This document shows positions 8,734 through 16,293 of a stretch of DNA of 32,952 nt, piece by piece (the stretch's first letter is position 1; each line of letters starts with the position of its first letter). The DNA is from Firmicutes bacterium UBA1764. Its GTDB lineage: Bacteria > Bacillota > Clostridia > Peptostreptococcales > Anaerovoracaceae. The notes below the pieces were generated by a model. That model was not told the DNA's origin, searched no databases, and was given only the letters and a program-made list of their open reading frames with translations. The position numbers and the translations under genes are program-made. The DNA is taken from positions 13,458-46,409 of the forward strand of contig DCHA01000004.1 in the NCBI GenBank assembly GCA_002315535.1, in the 5' to 3' direction.

Positions 8734-9489
8734 ATGTTTAATAATAAAGTGGCTATTGTAACAGGTGCAAGCTCCGGCATTGGGAAGGAGACTGCTTTAA
8801 GACTCGGAAAAGGTGGGGCAAGTGTTGCTCTGGCTGCAAGGAGAATTGACAGACTTGAGGAAGTCAAAAAGCAGATCGAGGCTTTGGGTGGCAAGGCGCT
8901 TTGCATTGAGGCTGACGTAAGCAAGAGGGACGACTGCAAGAAAATTGTTGAAGAAACCGTAAAGGCTTTTGGCAAGATTGATATCCTTGTAAATAATGCA
9001 GGAATTGTTGACAAGCATCGCCCGATTACTCGCTGTGACTATGACTGGTGGGATGAGGTTGTAAATATTGACCTGACATCGGTGTTTAATATTACCAAGG
9101 AGGCTCTTCGCTATATGGAGCCTGCACACTATGGACGCATTGTTAATATTAGCTCTATAGGCGGAGTGTATGGCAATAGCGGTGCTGCATACTCGGCATC
9201 AAAGGCCGGAGTAATTGGCCTGAGCAAAAATATCGCAATTCAATATGCCGGAGAGGGTATTACTTGCAACTGTGTTTGCCCGGGACCCACACCAACCGAG
9301 CTGAATACTCCGGACAAGATTGCTACTTTTGACGAGGAGTTTGCATCAAAATGCAACAAGGGAATGAATACTGATTTGCCATTTGCTGATGTGAGTGACC
9401 AGGCCGCAGCCATTTGTTTCTTCGCAAGCGATGACGCAAGGGCAATCACCGGTCAGTGCCTTGTTGTTGACCAGGGCTGGACATTGTAA
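8734..9489 (+). CDS. Short-chain dehydrogenase/reductase, FabG-like
   Basis: A 251-residue classical SDR. The cofactor motif TGASSGIG is at 10-17, NNAG at 87-90, N111 in the active-site helix, and the catalytic S140, Y153 and K157 lie in NISSIGG...YSASK. ARR following the second strand suggests NADPH preference. Residues 189-200 (PGPTPTELNTP) and the C-terminal CLVVDQGWTL fit the family. A strong site, GGAGAGGGAG, precedes the ATG. FabG-like SDRs act on many alcohol/ketone pairs; with no fatty-acid genes alongside, this is more likely a stand-alone oxidoreductase than the fatty-acid elongation enzyme. Confidence 0.88.
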   Translation: MFNNKVAIVTGASSGIGKETALRLGKGGASVALAARRIDRLEEVKKQIEALGGKALCIEADVSKRDDCKKIVEETVKAFGKIDILVNNAGIVDKHRPITRCDYDWWDEVVNIDLTSVFNITKEALRYMEPAHYGRIVNISSIGGVYGNSGAAYSASKAGVIGLSKNIAIQYAGEGITCNCVCPGPTPTELNTPDKIATFDEEFASKCNKGMNTDLPFADVSDQAAAICFFASDDARAITGQCLVVDQGWTL

Positions 9490-9559
9490 GGAGATAAAAT
9501 GGGGGGGGCTTGCTATAAACGCTCCTGGCACTTGTATGTAATAACACACGGGGTTTATC

Positions 9560-11002
9560 ATGAAAATCATTTTATTTATTTTAGGAGTAATAGTTGGACT
9601 ACTTTTGGTTGCGGTAATACGTACGTTGTTGCTGAAACCAAAGAAGGCGGATTATAAGTTTTCTGATGATATTCAGCGCTCAATGTCATATGGTGAAAAG
9701 CTGTCACGTATGCTCCAATATGAAACTGAATCTCATCGCGACAATCCCGAGGTGGAAAAGTTTAGAGGCTTTCACAAGGTCCTTGAGCAGGAATTCCCAA
9801 CAGTATTTAGTTGCCTTGAGAAGATTGAGATTGACGGAAACATCATGATGAAATGGAAGGGGCTGGATAGTTCTCTTGATCCAATCATTATGATTTCGCA
9901 TATTGATGTAGTGCCTGCGGAAGGAGAGTGGCTGTATCCGCCATACTCCGGCCATATTACAGATGATTATCGTATTTATGGCAGAGGAAGCGGCGATATT
10001 AAGTCCGGTGTTTTCTCTTTTTATCAGGCTGCGGAAGAGCTTCTAAAGGATGGTTATACGCCAAAATGCGACGTATATCTCGGATCGAGCTGTACTGAAG
10101 AAATAGGTGGCGATGGTGCGCCGAAGCTGGTGAACTGGTTTAAAGAGCATGGGATTCACTTGTTTATGCTTTCCGATGAGGGCGGCGCTTTGGTTAAGGA
10201 TCCTGTAGCCGGAATTAAAGGAACCTTTGCGGCAATCGGAATATTTGAAAAAGGTTATGGAGATTTGAAGTTCTCTGCTAAATCAACTGGTGGACATTCT
10301 TCAACCCCGCCGAAGAATACGCCTATTGTCAGATTGGCCGAATTTGAAAATTATGTCGAGAAACACAATCCGTTTAAGGTGAAGTTCACAAAAGCGGTTG
10401 ATGCAATGTTCGAAAATATTGCACCGTATGCAGACAGTTTTCTTTTAAAGATGGTCATGCACAACCTCTGGCTATTTAAGCCAATTCTGTTAAAGCTTAT
10501 GCCGATGATTTCAAGAGAAGCGGCGGCGATGCTGCAGACAACTATCTGCTTTACTATGCAGAGTGGATCTAACGGATACAATGTAATTCCGCAAGAGGCC
10601 TGGGTTACTGCAAATCTCAGATACATTCCGTTCCAGGGCTTGGAAGAATCGAATGCATTAATAAAGCAAATAGCCGCAAGGTATGATATTGAGACTGAAG
10701 AGGTTCTTTGCACTCCGCCTTCAAAAGCTCTGGATCTAAACGGTGTGCCGTTTAAGATGACCGAGGAATGCATAAAGAAGATTTTTCCGGAGGTTGGCAT
10801 TATGCCATATGTGGTAACAGGTGGCACGGACTCCAGATTCTTTGATGAAGTATGTGATAACTGTGTAAGATTCTCGCCAATATGTACGGAGCCTGATCAG
10901 ATGAATTCAATGCATGCAAAGAATGAGAATATCTTTATTACCGCGCTTCCGATGGCTGTAGATTATTATAAAGAGCTTATCAGAATTCAGGAACAAAGAT
11001 AG
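9560..11002 (+). CDS. M20-family zinc peptidase/deacylase, membrane-anchored (PM20D1/CPS1-like)
   Basis: A 480-residue protein with one N-terminal membrane helix (3-25). Metal-binding and catalytic residues of family M20 are all visible: H114 and D116 in ISHIDVVP, D146 in GRGSGDIKSG, the pair E180-E181 in CTEEIGG, D206 in LSDEGG, and the C-terminal histidine in SMHAKNE. GGHSSTPP marks the inserted dimerisation domain. Length and the membrane anchor are like the carboxypeptidase S/PM20D1 branch, whose members cleave or form N-acyl amino acids or dipeptides. The ribosome site CGGGG is weak. It follows the SDR by 70 bases, including an 8-G run. Confidence 0.85.
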   Translation: MKIILFILGVIVGLLLVAVIRTLLLKPKKADYKFSDDIQRSMSYGEKLSRMLQYETESHRDNPEVEKFRGFHKVLEQEFPTVFSCLEKIEIDGNIMMKWKGLDSSLDPIIMISHIDVVPAEGEWLYPPYSGHITDDYRIYGRGSGDIKSGVFSFYQAAEELLKDGYTPKCDVYLGSSCTEEIGGDGAPKLVNWFKEHGIHLFMLSDEGGALVKDPVAGIKGTFAAIGIFEKGYGDLKFSAKSTGGHSSTPPKNTPIVRLAEFENYVEKHNPFKVKFTKAVDAMFENIAPYADSFLLKMVMHNLWLFKPILLKLMPMISREAAAMLQTTICFTMQSGSNGYNVIPQEAWVTANLRYIPFQGLEESNALIKQIAARYDIETEEVLCTPPSKALDLNGVPFKMTEECIKKIFPEVGIMPYVVTGGTDSRFFDEVCDNCVRFSPICTEPDQMNSMHAKNENIFITALPMAVDYYKELIRIQEQR

Positions 11003-11040
11003 GGTATTGACTCTGATTTGCCGGGTATATTCTTTATATA

Positions 11041-11070
11041 TTGAGGCGCTATAATACGTTATGGTATAAT
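11041..11070 (+). promoter_or_regulatory. Candidate sigma-A promoter of the histidine-decarboxylase-like gene
   Basis: TTGAGG (11041-11046) and a perfect TATAAT (11065-11070) are 18 bases apart, about 50 bases before the ATG at 11123. A second TATAAT at 11050-11055 has no convincing -35 partner. Read by eye only. Confidence 0.5.
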
Positions 11071-11101
11071 AACTATAATAATGATTTGAACTAATAGTTA
11101 T
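11069..11101. promoter_or_regulatory. Candidate operator: 8-bp inverted repeat after the -10 box
   Basis: ATAACTAT (11069-11076) and ATAGTTAT (11094-11101) form a perfect 8-base inverted repeat with a 17-base spacer. It overlaps the end of the -10 box and the expected transcription start, a position where a bound repressor would block transcription. The regulator is unknown. Confidence 0.4.
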
Positions 11102-11122
11102 ATGCAATTGAAAGGTGTAAAA

Positions 11123-12271
11123 ATGGAAGTTGAAGAACGTTTAGTCAATCTGGTTAAAGATTGTTATAACAGAGTAGATTATTGTATCGGTTATCCTGTT
11201 TGTCAGTATCCAAACATTTCCGGATTTGGTGAGTGGTATGCTAAGACCGGACTCTGTGATATCGCAACGAATAATGCAGGCAATCCTTTTGGAGAAGAAC
11301 AATTACTCTTAAATACAAGCATGATTGAGAGAGATGTTATTAAAACCTTTGCTCCGCTATATGGAGTCCCAAAGGGCCAAGAATGGGGCTTTGTTACTAA
11401 TAGCGGTACAGACGGAAATATGCATGGCATTTATTTCGGGGCAAAAAAGCTGCAAAAAGCAACAGGCATGCTCCCTGTAGTTTATGTTTCAAAGGAAGCT
11501 CATTATTCTTCATATCGTATTTGCGATGTTCAGAATCTTGAGACCAGGCTGATTGATTACGATGAATACGGACGTATGGATCCGGAGTCATTTAGAGAAA
11601 ACCTTGATCCATCCAAGCCTGCTCTTATTGTATTTGCAATTGGTTCTACTTTCATGGGTGCAACAGATGACCAGGATGCTATTCAAAAGGTGTTAGAAGA
11701 AAAAAAGCCTATCGCAGTATACAAGCATCTTGATGCTGCATTGTTTGGTGGATATTTACCGTTTACTGAATACAAAGATATTGTCAATATGGAAAAGCGT
11801 GGCTACGATTCAATTGCAATCAGCGGTCACAAGTTCCTTGGTATTGATGAGCCATGTGGTTTATTCATAAGTCGTAAAGAAATTCTGGAAGCACAAAACG
11901 AATTTAAGGTTGCTTATCTTAATAGTGATATGCCTTTAATCAGCTGCTCAAGAAGTGCTTTGGCACCTTTGAAGTTCTATTGGATTTTAAATAACATCGG
12001 CATTGAAGGATTTGAAAAAGAAGCACAGCTGATGCTTGATAATACAAATTATCTCCAGGCTAGATTTGATGAAATCGGTTGGCCTGCATGGCATATGCCT
12101 TACAGTAACACCGTATTCTTCAAGCGTGTGCCGGAGTGGGTAAGACAAAAGTACTGTCTGGCAAATGGCTTCATTCCTGAATATGGCGGAGAGCTTTCAC
12201 ATATTGTTGTAATGCAGCATGTAAAGAAGAGTATTATTGACGAGTTTATTTCTGATATCCAGAAGAAATAG
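11123..12271 (+). CDS. hdc: PLP-dependent group II decarboxylase, histidine-decarboxylase-like
   Basis: A 382-residue protein, the length of the PLP-type bacterial histidine decarboxylases. The family would convert histidine to histamine and CO2 in the cytoplasm. Visible marks are NNAGNPFGEE, WGFVTNSGTDGNMHG, H127 (stacks on PLP), D204 in HLDAALFGG, and the PLP lysine K237 in SGHKFLG. The segment that reads SRNGH in the better-known enzymes is SRSAL here, so the substrate could differ (serine or another amino acid). I start at ATG 11123, behind AAAGGTG, instead of 11102. No histidine/histamine antiporter gene is adjacent. It has its own promoter and a strong terminator, so it is monocistronic. 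Confidence 0.75.
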   Translation: MEVEERLVNLVKDCYNRVDYCIGYPVCQYPNISGFGEWYAKTGLCDIATNNAGNPFGEEQLLLNTSMIERDVIKTFAPLYGVPKGQEWGFVTNSGTDGNMHGIYFGAKKLQKATGMLPVVYVSKEAHYSSYRICDVQNLETRLIDYDEYGRMDPESFRENLDPSKPALIVFAIGSTFMGATDDQDAIQKVLEEKKPIAVYKHLDAALFGGYLPFTEYKDIVNMEKRGYDSIAISGHKFLGIDEPCGLFISRKEILEAQNEFKVAYLNSDMPLISCSRSALAPLKFYWILNNIGIEGFEKEAQLMLDNTNYLQARFDEIGWPAWHMPYSNTVFFKRVPEWVRQKYCLANGFIPEYGGELSHIVVMQHVKKSIIDEFISDIQKK

Positions 12272-12289
12272 TAATAAGGGTTTTAGATG

Positions 12290-12326
12290 ACAGCCTGTAC
12301 AAACATTTGTACAGGCTGTTTTGTTA
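12290..12326 (+). terminator. Intrinsic terminator after the decarboxylase gene
   Basis: A perfect 13-base stem (12290-12302 with 12307-12319), four-base loop, then TTTTGTT. Ends the decarboxylase transcript 19 bases after its stop codon. Confidence 0.9.
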
Positions 12327-12363
12327 TTCTTAAGCTGCAATTTAGCAGAGAGGAGTAACAATC

Positions 12364-12657
12364 ATGAAATACAGAATCGTAAACAGAAGACGTTTTATTA
12401 TATTTTGCACAATAGTGATTTTATTATATACAGGAGTGATGTCAGTTTTCTTTTCCGTTGTATCATCACATGACAGCGAAGAGCTGAGAATAATGGAGGT
12501 TGAGGTTCAGCCGGGCGATACTCTTTGGGAATTAGCAAAGGTGTATGGACCTGATGATAAAGACATCAGAGAAACCGTATATGATATTTGCTCACTTAAT
12601 GGGATTAAGGCATCGGAATTACAATCCGGTCAGATAATCAAAATTCAGGTTGATTAG
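12364..12657 (+). CDS. Small membrane-anchored LysM protein (YneA-like)
   Basis: A 97-residue protein: a basic N-terminus (RIVNRRR), one membrane helix (about 12-33), a short linker and a C-terminal LysM domain (45-96: VQPGDTLWELAKVYG ... LQSGQIIKIQ). LysM binds the glycan of peptidoglycan, so the domain sits in the wall. The layout matches YneA, the SOS-induced cell-division inhibitor of Bacilli, and related small LysM proteins of Clostridia. No lexA lies next to it, so the division-inhibitor role is inference. Ribosome site GAGAGGAG. Its stop codon overlaps the stop of the convergent WYL gene (TTAG, 12654-12657). Confidence 0.8.
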   Translation: MKYRIVNRRRFIIFCTIVILLYTGVMSVFFSVVSSHDSEELRIMEVEVQPGDTLWELAKVYGPDDKDIRETVYDICSLNGIKASELQSGQIIKIQVD

Positions 12658-13619
12658 CTGTACATATTTTCGGATTTAATTGTGCTGATGATTCTCTTGC
12701 GCAGATCTTTGGGTTCCAGCACTTCAACGTGTTGCATGTACTGGAGAGCCCAGTAAAACATACCCTCGACCGGAGCCTTAAATGTTGCCTCGAATTCACT
12801 ATCAGACTTTTTCATTATTATGCAGTCCTTGCCGAAGGATTCGATGACGTATTTAAGGGCGACTTTGTCGCCGCGGAGCTTTATGGTTTGGGGCGCTCCG
12901 GCGTAGGCGTAGATTACTTTTGAAACCGAGTTAAGGTTTGCCTCTTGTTTAGAGTATTCAAGAGAGTCGCCTGTTATTTCAATGTCCTGCATCATGTCGA
13001 TGCGGTAGAAGCCCGGATTGGTGTGGCCCTTGCTGATACAAATCAGATAATAATGCTTGTTCTCGCAGATCATTCTGTAGGGGCTGACCGTGTATTTTTC
13101 GGCACGCCTTGGAACAAGCTTTTTGTCATAGTCAAAGTCGAGATAGGTGAACTTGACCTGGAGTCTTTTATTAATTGCCTCGTCAAGAATGACGGTGTTT
13201 AGGAAGACCTGCTGGTTAGGACTTTTCTTGTCTGCGCTGATGATGTTTGAATAATTAAAGCTTTTGCGCTGATTGACTGAAAGCTTGTTCTTGAGCTTTT
13301 CGATGAGGTCCTCGGTTTGTTTTTTGGAAATGTATTCAAAGGAGTAGACAGCATCAATGAGCAGCCTGATTTCGGATGGCTCGAATTCACGCTCTCTGAG
13401 ATAATAGCCTATGCCGTTTTCATCGTAGGTCGAAATATCAAAGCCAAAATCCTGAAGGGCAGCAACAGAGCTGTATATTGTCCTTCTGTCGGGCTTGATG
13501 TCATATATGGTTTTCAATTTGCTTTGCAGTTCTTTCATTCCAAGGATGTGTTCTTCATCGGAATATTCCTCAAGGATATTAAGTATACAAAGCATGTTTG
13601 ATTTATCGGTGATAGCCAT
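12654..13619 (-). CDS. WYL-domain HTH transcriptional regulator
   Basis: A 321-residue protein. Residues 1-75 form a winged helix-turn-helix of the DeoR/HTH_11 type (KPDRRTIYSSVAALQDFGFDI). Residues 140-220 are a WYL domain (VKFTYLDFDYDKKLVPRRAEKYTVSPYRMICENKHYYLICIS), a sensor for nucleic-acid-like or other ligands. Residues 245-315 are the WCX C-terminal extension. Such regulators control DNA-damage responses, CRISPR or defence systems, or nearby genes. Its target is not evident: the divergent neighbour at 13730 and the convergent LysM gene are the nearest candidates. Confidence 0.88.
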   Translation of the reverse strand: MAITDKSNMLCILNILEEYSDEEHILGMKELQSKLKTIYDIKPDRRTIYSSVAALQDFGFDISTYDENGIGYYLREREFEPSEIRLLIDAVYSFEYISKKQTEDLIEKLKNKLSVNQRKSFNYSNIISADKKSPNQQVFLNTVILDEAINKRLQVKFTYLDFDYDKKLVPRRAEKYTVSPYRMICENKHYYLICISKGHTNPGFYRIDMMQDIEITGDSLEYSKQEANLNSVSKVIYAYAGAPQTIKLRGDKVALKYVIESFGKDCIIMKKSDSEFEATFKAPVEGMFYWALQYMQHVEVLEPKDLRKRIISTIKSENMYS

Positions 13620-13641
13620 GGTAAGTCTTCTTTCTTAATGA

Positions 13642-13670
13642 TTGAATATGTGCATATTTTTGTATATGAT
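13642..13670 (+). promoter_or_regulatory. Candidate promoter of the seven-helix membrane protein
   Basis: TTGAAT (13642-13647) and TATGAT (13665-13670) with a 17-base spacer, in the gap between the divergent WYL regulator and the gene at 13730. Seen by eye. Confidence 0.45.
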
Positions 13671-13729
13671 TTATTATATCAAAGATAATATTATAAAGTG
13701 CTATGCGTTTAAAAAAGAAGGATTATGCT

Positions 13730-14599
13730 ATGAATAAAATCAAAAAGCTGTTTGGCGGGATTGATTTAAGTTGGAAAAATTTAATAATTTTTGCGATTGT
13801 GGCCGGAGTATACACTGCTGTTATGGCGCTTATTCCTGGGCTGAAATATACATCGTTTAGCACTATAGTTGCGACCTATGAGGTTTGGATATTATTCGGC
13901 ATCATAATTATTATGAACTCGAAATCAAATATTGATTCGGCGCTGAAATGCTTTGTGTTCTTTTTGATTAGCCAGCCGCTGGTTTATCTTTTGCAGGTTC
14001 CATTTAACGAATTAGGATGGGGACTTTTCGGCTACTATAAGTTTTGGTTTATACTGACTATAGCTTGCATTCCGATGGGCTTCATTGGATATTTCATTAA
14101 GAAAGATAAATGGTACGGATATCTGATCTTGCTTCCAATGATTTTTTTAACCTTGGTCAGTTATTATACCTACTTTAAAAATTTCACTTTTGATTATCCA
14201 AGATATTTTCTGATTTCGCTTTTTTGCGTAGTTGTGTCGTTGATATATCCTATAGTGATATTTAATAATAAAACCATAAAAAAGATAGGCGTAGTTGTTA
14301 GTGCCGTAGCTATCATTGCTGTTACAGCTTTTGTCTTTGCTAATCCGTATGTTTATACTACTGAAATAATGAGCATGGTAGATGGTCGGGATATTACTGA
14401 AGACTATTCGGTTGAGCTTGAAGACGATAAATTCGGAGAAGCTAGCATAGAGTATATAGAAGAATTGGAATGCTATATGGTGCATGTGGATTTTAAGCGA
14501 AGTGGTCATACAAAGCTGATTGTTACAACTCCGGAGGGAGAAACAAAGCTGTATGATTTGGCAATTGCTCGTGATACATTCACAATTGAAGCTGAGTAG
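13730..14599 (+). CDS. Multi-pass membrane protein of unknown function with extracytoplasmic beta-domain
   Basis: I do not recognise the family. The 289-residue protein has about seven hydrophobic helices between residues 20 and 210, then about 85 C-terminal residues rich in alternating beta-type residues (VDGRDITEDYSVELEDD ... TKLIVTTPEGETKLYDLAI) that look like a small Ig-like or bacterial surface domain. With a cytoplasmic basic N-terminus and seven helices, that domain would lie outside. ATG 13730 is preferred over 13703 because AGAAGGA lies 7 bases before it. It is divergent from the WYL regulator, which might control it. Confidence 0.65.
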   Translation: MNKIKKLFGGIDLSWKNLIIFAIVAGVYTAVMALIPGLKYTSFSTIVATYEVWILFGIIIIMNSKSNIDSALKCFVFFLISQPLVYLLQVPFNELGWGLFGYYKFWFILTIACIPMGFIGYFIKKDKWYGYLILLPMIFLTLVSYYTYFKNFTFDYPRYFLISLFCVVVSLIYPIVIFNNKTIKKIGVVVSAVAIIAVTAFVFANPYVYTTEIMSMVDGRDITEDYSVELEDDKFGEASIEYIEELECYMVHVDFKRSGHTKLIVTTPEGETKLYDLAIARDTFTIEAE

Positions 14600-14626
14600 A
14601 TGAGTTGGACGTATTGGTTTTTGCAG

Positions 14627-14654
14627 AATGAGGGTGTGCCATCCCTCATTTTTT
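14627..14654 (+). terminator. Intrinsic terminator after the membrane protein
   Basis: AATGAGGG (14627-14634) pairs with CCCTCATT (14643-14650), followed by TTTT and a T-rich stretch. It separates the membrane gene from the toxin-antitoxin promoter just downstream. Confidence 0.8.
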
Positions 14655-14658
14655 ATTC

Positions 14659-14687
14659 TTGCAGCGTACCACGTATTGTGGTACAAT
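14659..14687 (+). promoter_or_regulatory. Promoter of the Phd-MNT/HEPN module
   Basis: TTGCAG (14659-14664) and TACAAT (14682-14687) are 17 bases apart, 20 bases before the start codon at 14708. A palindrome fills the spacer. Confidence 0.6.
14666..14684. promoter_or_regulatory. Probable autoregulatory operator inside the promoter
   Basis: GTACCAC (14666-14672) and GTGGTAC (14678-14684) form a perfect 7-base palindrome with a 5-base spacer, lying between -35 and -10 and covering part of -10. YefM/Phd antitoxins are known to bind short palindromes over their own promoters, often with a GTAC core, and the first gene here begins with such a domain. Binding is inference. Confidence 0.65.
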
Positions 14688-14707
14688 ATTCCAAAGAGGA
14701 GATTACT

Positions 14708-15247
14708 ATGCCAAAGATTATTCCACTGAGAGAATTAAAAAACGCTTCACAGATTTCGGAAATGTGCCATAACATCAATGAGCCGATTTTTATTACTAAA
14801 AATGGTGCCAGCGATATGGTCCTATTGTCATCTGACGAATATGACAGACTTATATCTAAGCCGTTAAACCGCACAACTTATTCTGTTTCTACTCCGGAAA
14901 TAAAATTTGAAGAGGCTTCTTCATTAAAAAAATACCATGCGGCTAGGGATTCAAAACCCCTCTATTCCGTCGCTGAAATTAAAGAGACTCTGTCCCCTAT
15001 ATTTAAAAAGCATGGTGTTATTAAAGCTGTGCTATTCGGCTCGTACGTTAAGGGTACAGCGGATTCTCGAAGCGATATTGATCTTGTTGTCGAGACGAAA
15101 CTTAGGGGACTAGCTTTCTATGGGTTGCTAGGCGATGTGAGTGATGCGCTCCGGTTTCCTGTTGATTTAATTGAGAAAAGACAAATAGAAAAGGGCTCTG
15201 ATATTGAACGTGAGATTGAAAAAACAGGAGTAACTATTTATGGATGA
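14708..15247 (+). CDS. Phd/YefM-type DNA-binding domain fused to MntA-type nucleotidyltransferase (antitoxin)
   Basis: A 179-residue fusion. Residues 1-55 are a Phd/YefM antitoxin domain (MPKIIPLRELKNASQISEMC, PIFITKNG, MVLLSSDEYDRL), which folds into a DNA-binding dimer. Residues 88-179 are a minimal nucleotidyltransferase with a perfect GSX10DXD motif (GS at 111-112, D123, D125) and a third acidic residue D153 in PVDLIE. MntA enzymes neutralise HepT toxins by adding AMP to a tyrosine of the HEPN active site. ATG 14708 is preferred because AGAGGAG precedes it and the longer frame would run through the terminator and promoter. It overlaps the HEPN gene by eight bases. Confidence 0.88.
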   Translation: MPKIIPLRELKNASQISEMCHNINEPIFITKNGASDMVLLSSDEYDRLISKPLNRTTYSVSTPEIKFEEASSLKKYHAARDSKPLYSVAEIKETLSPIFKKHGVIKAVLFGSYVKGTADSRSDIDLVVETKLRGLAFYGLLGDVSDALRFPVDLIEKRQIEKGSDIEREIEKTGVTIYG

Positions 15248-15578
15248 GAAAGATAAAAGGGTTATGAAAAAAATAATTACTCATGCTGAGTCTATTGTTG
15301 AAGAGACAAATGGTATCGCTGATGCAGAGGAATTCAAGGCTAATAATGATAAATCAAAGGCTGCATTGTTTGATCTACTGCAGATAGGAGAACTCGCCAA
15401 GGACGGTTTGAGCGAGGAAACGACTCAGAGTTTAACAGAAATACCATGGAAACAAATATATGCCCTTAGGAACAGAATTGTACATGGTTACGCCTCTGTG
15501 GACTATCAGATTATCTTTGAGACAATTCAAGAGGATATCCCGACGTTGATATCGAAAATTAATACAGTAATACAATAG
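15240..15578 (+). CDS. HEPN (HepT/DUF86-type) ribonuclease toxin
   Basis: A 112-residue helical protein with the full RX4HXY motif RNRIVHGY (R77, H82, Y84), the catalytic and AMP-accepting site of HepT toxins. Typical DUF86 features precede it (LFDLLQIGELAKDGL, IPWKQIYALRNRIVHG). HepT is an RNase that arrests growth unless its MntA partner modifies the tyrosine. It starts inside the last codons of the Phd-MNT gene, so the pair is translationally coupled. Confidence 0.9.
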   Translation: MDEKDKRVMKKIITHAESIVEETNGIADAEEFKANNDKSKAALFDLLQIGELAKDGLSEETTQSLTEIPWKQIYALRNRIVHGYASVDYQIIFETIQEDIPTLISKINTVIQ

Positions 15579-15626
15579 TGCTTATGATAAAATATTTGTA
15601 GAATAAATAATTACACTGGAGGGACC

Positions 15627-16250
15627 ATGACGATTACTCTTGCATATTACGGACATTCGTGCTTTGTTGTTGATTTTGATGGTTATAAGGTCGCTTTTGA
15701 TCCATATGATGAAAGCGTGCCGGGATACAAGCCACTGAATATCTCTGCGAACGAGGTGCTTTGCTCGCATGAGCATTTTGACCATCATTATCTTGATGCA
15801 GTAACTATGACGCATTCAAACGAAGGGCGTCCGTTTTCGCTTACCGAAATTGAAAGCTTTCATGATCCCGAGGAGGGCAGGCTGCGCGGAAAAAATACCA
15901 TTCGTATTCTTGATGCCGGAGGCTTTCGAATCGCGCACTTTGGTGACATAGGCTGCCGTCCGAGTCTCAAACAAATGGAGCTGCTTGGTAATTTAGACGC
16001 AGCGCTTATTCCTATCGGAGGAACATATACACTTGACGCCAATGAGGCAAAGGCCTTAATGGATGAGCTCCGGCCAAAGACTATTATTCCAATGCACTAC
16101 AGACTAGGTCAGTATGGATTCGACGTGCTGGAACCACTTGATGATTTCACAAAGCTATATGACCATGTTAACTACGTTGACAGCAAGAGTCTTACTATAG
16201 ATAAATCAATGCAAGGTGTTTATGTACTTGATTTTGCATCCGAGGACTAG
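15627..16250 (+). CDS. Metallo-beta-lactamase-fold hydrolase, UlaG/Lactamase_B_3-like
   Basis: A 207-residue protein with the MBL metal motif HEHFDH (in CSHEHFDHHY), the second-site histidine in IAHFGDIG, and the last histidine in IPMHYRLGQYGFD. This matches the small L-ascorbate-6-phosphate lactonase-like/YtkL group of cytoplasmic hydrolases; no ascorbate genes are nearby, so the substrate is open. Ribosome site GGAGGGACC lies directly before the ATG. It is probably transcribed separately from the HEPN pair, 48 bases upstream. Confidence 0.85.
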   Translation: MTITLAYYGHSCFVVDFDGYKVAFDPYDESVPGYKPLNISANEVLCSHEHFDHHYLDAVTMTHSNEGRPFSLTEIESFHDPEEGRLRGKNTIRILDAGGFRIAHFGDIGCRPSLKQMELLGNLDAALIPIGGTYTLDANEAKALMDELRPKTIIPMHYRLGQYGFDVLEPLDDFTKLYDHVNYVDSKSLTIDKSMQGVYVLDFASED

Positions 16251-16293
16251 GCGCAGATGTACTAATACACTAGGTATAGGAACCATTTAATAA

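Noticed and set aside
9499..9665. Short frame starting at the ATG before the 8-G run
   Set aside because: It overlaps the M20 gene in another frame and its product shows no recognisable pattern; the M20 frame has an in-frame stop at 9542, so it cannot be extended into it.
11005..11040. TTGACT (11007) as the decarboxylase promoter -35
   Set aside because: The nearest TATATT or TATATA is 13 or 22 bases away, outside the usual spacing; the TTGAGG/TATAAT pair is better.
14600..14707. N-terminal extension of the Phd-MNT protein from ATG 14600
   Set aside because: It would translate through a terminator, a promoter and an operator palindrome; the Phd domain begins exactly at ATG 14708, which has a good ribosome site.
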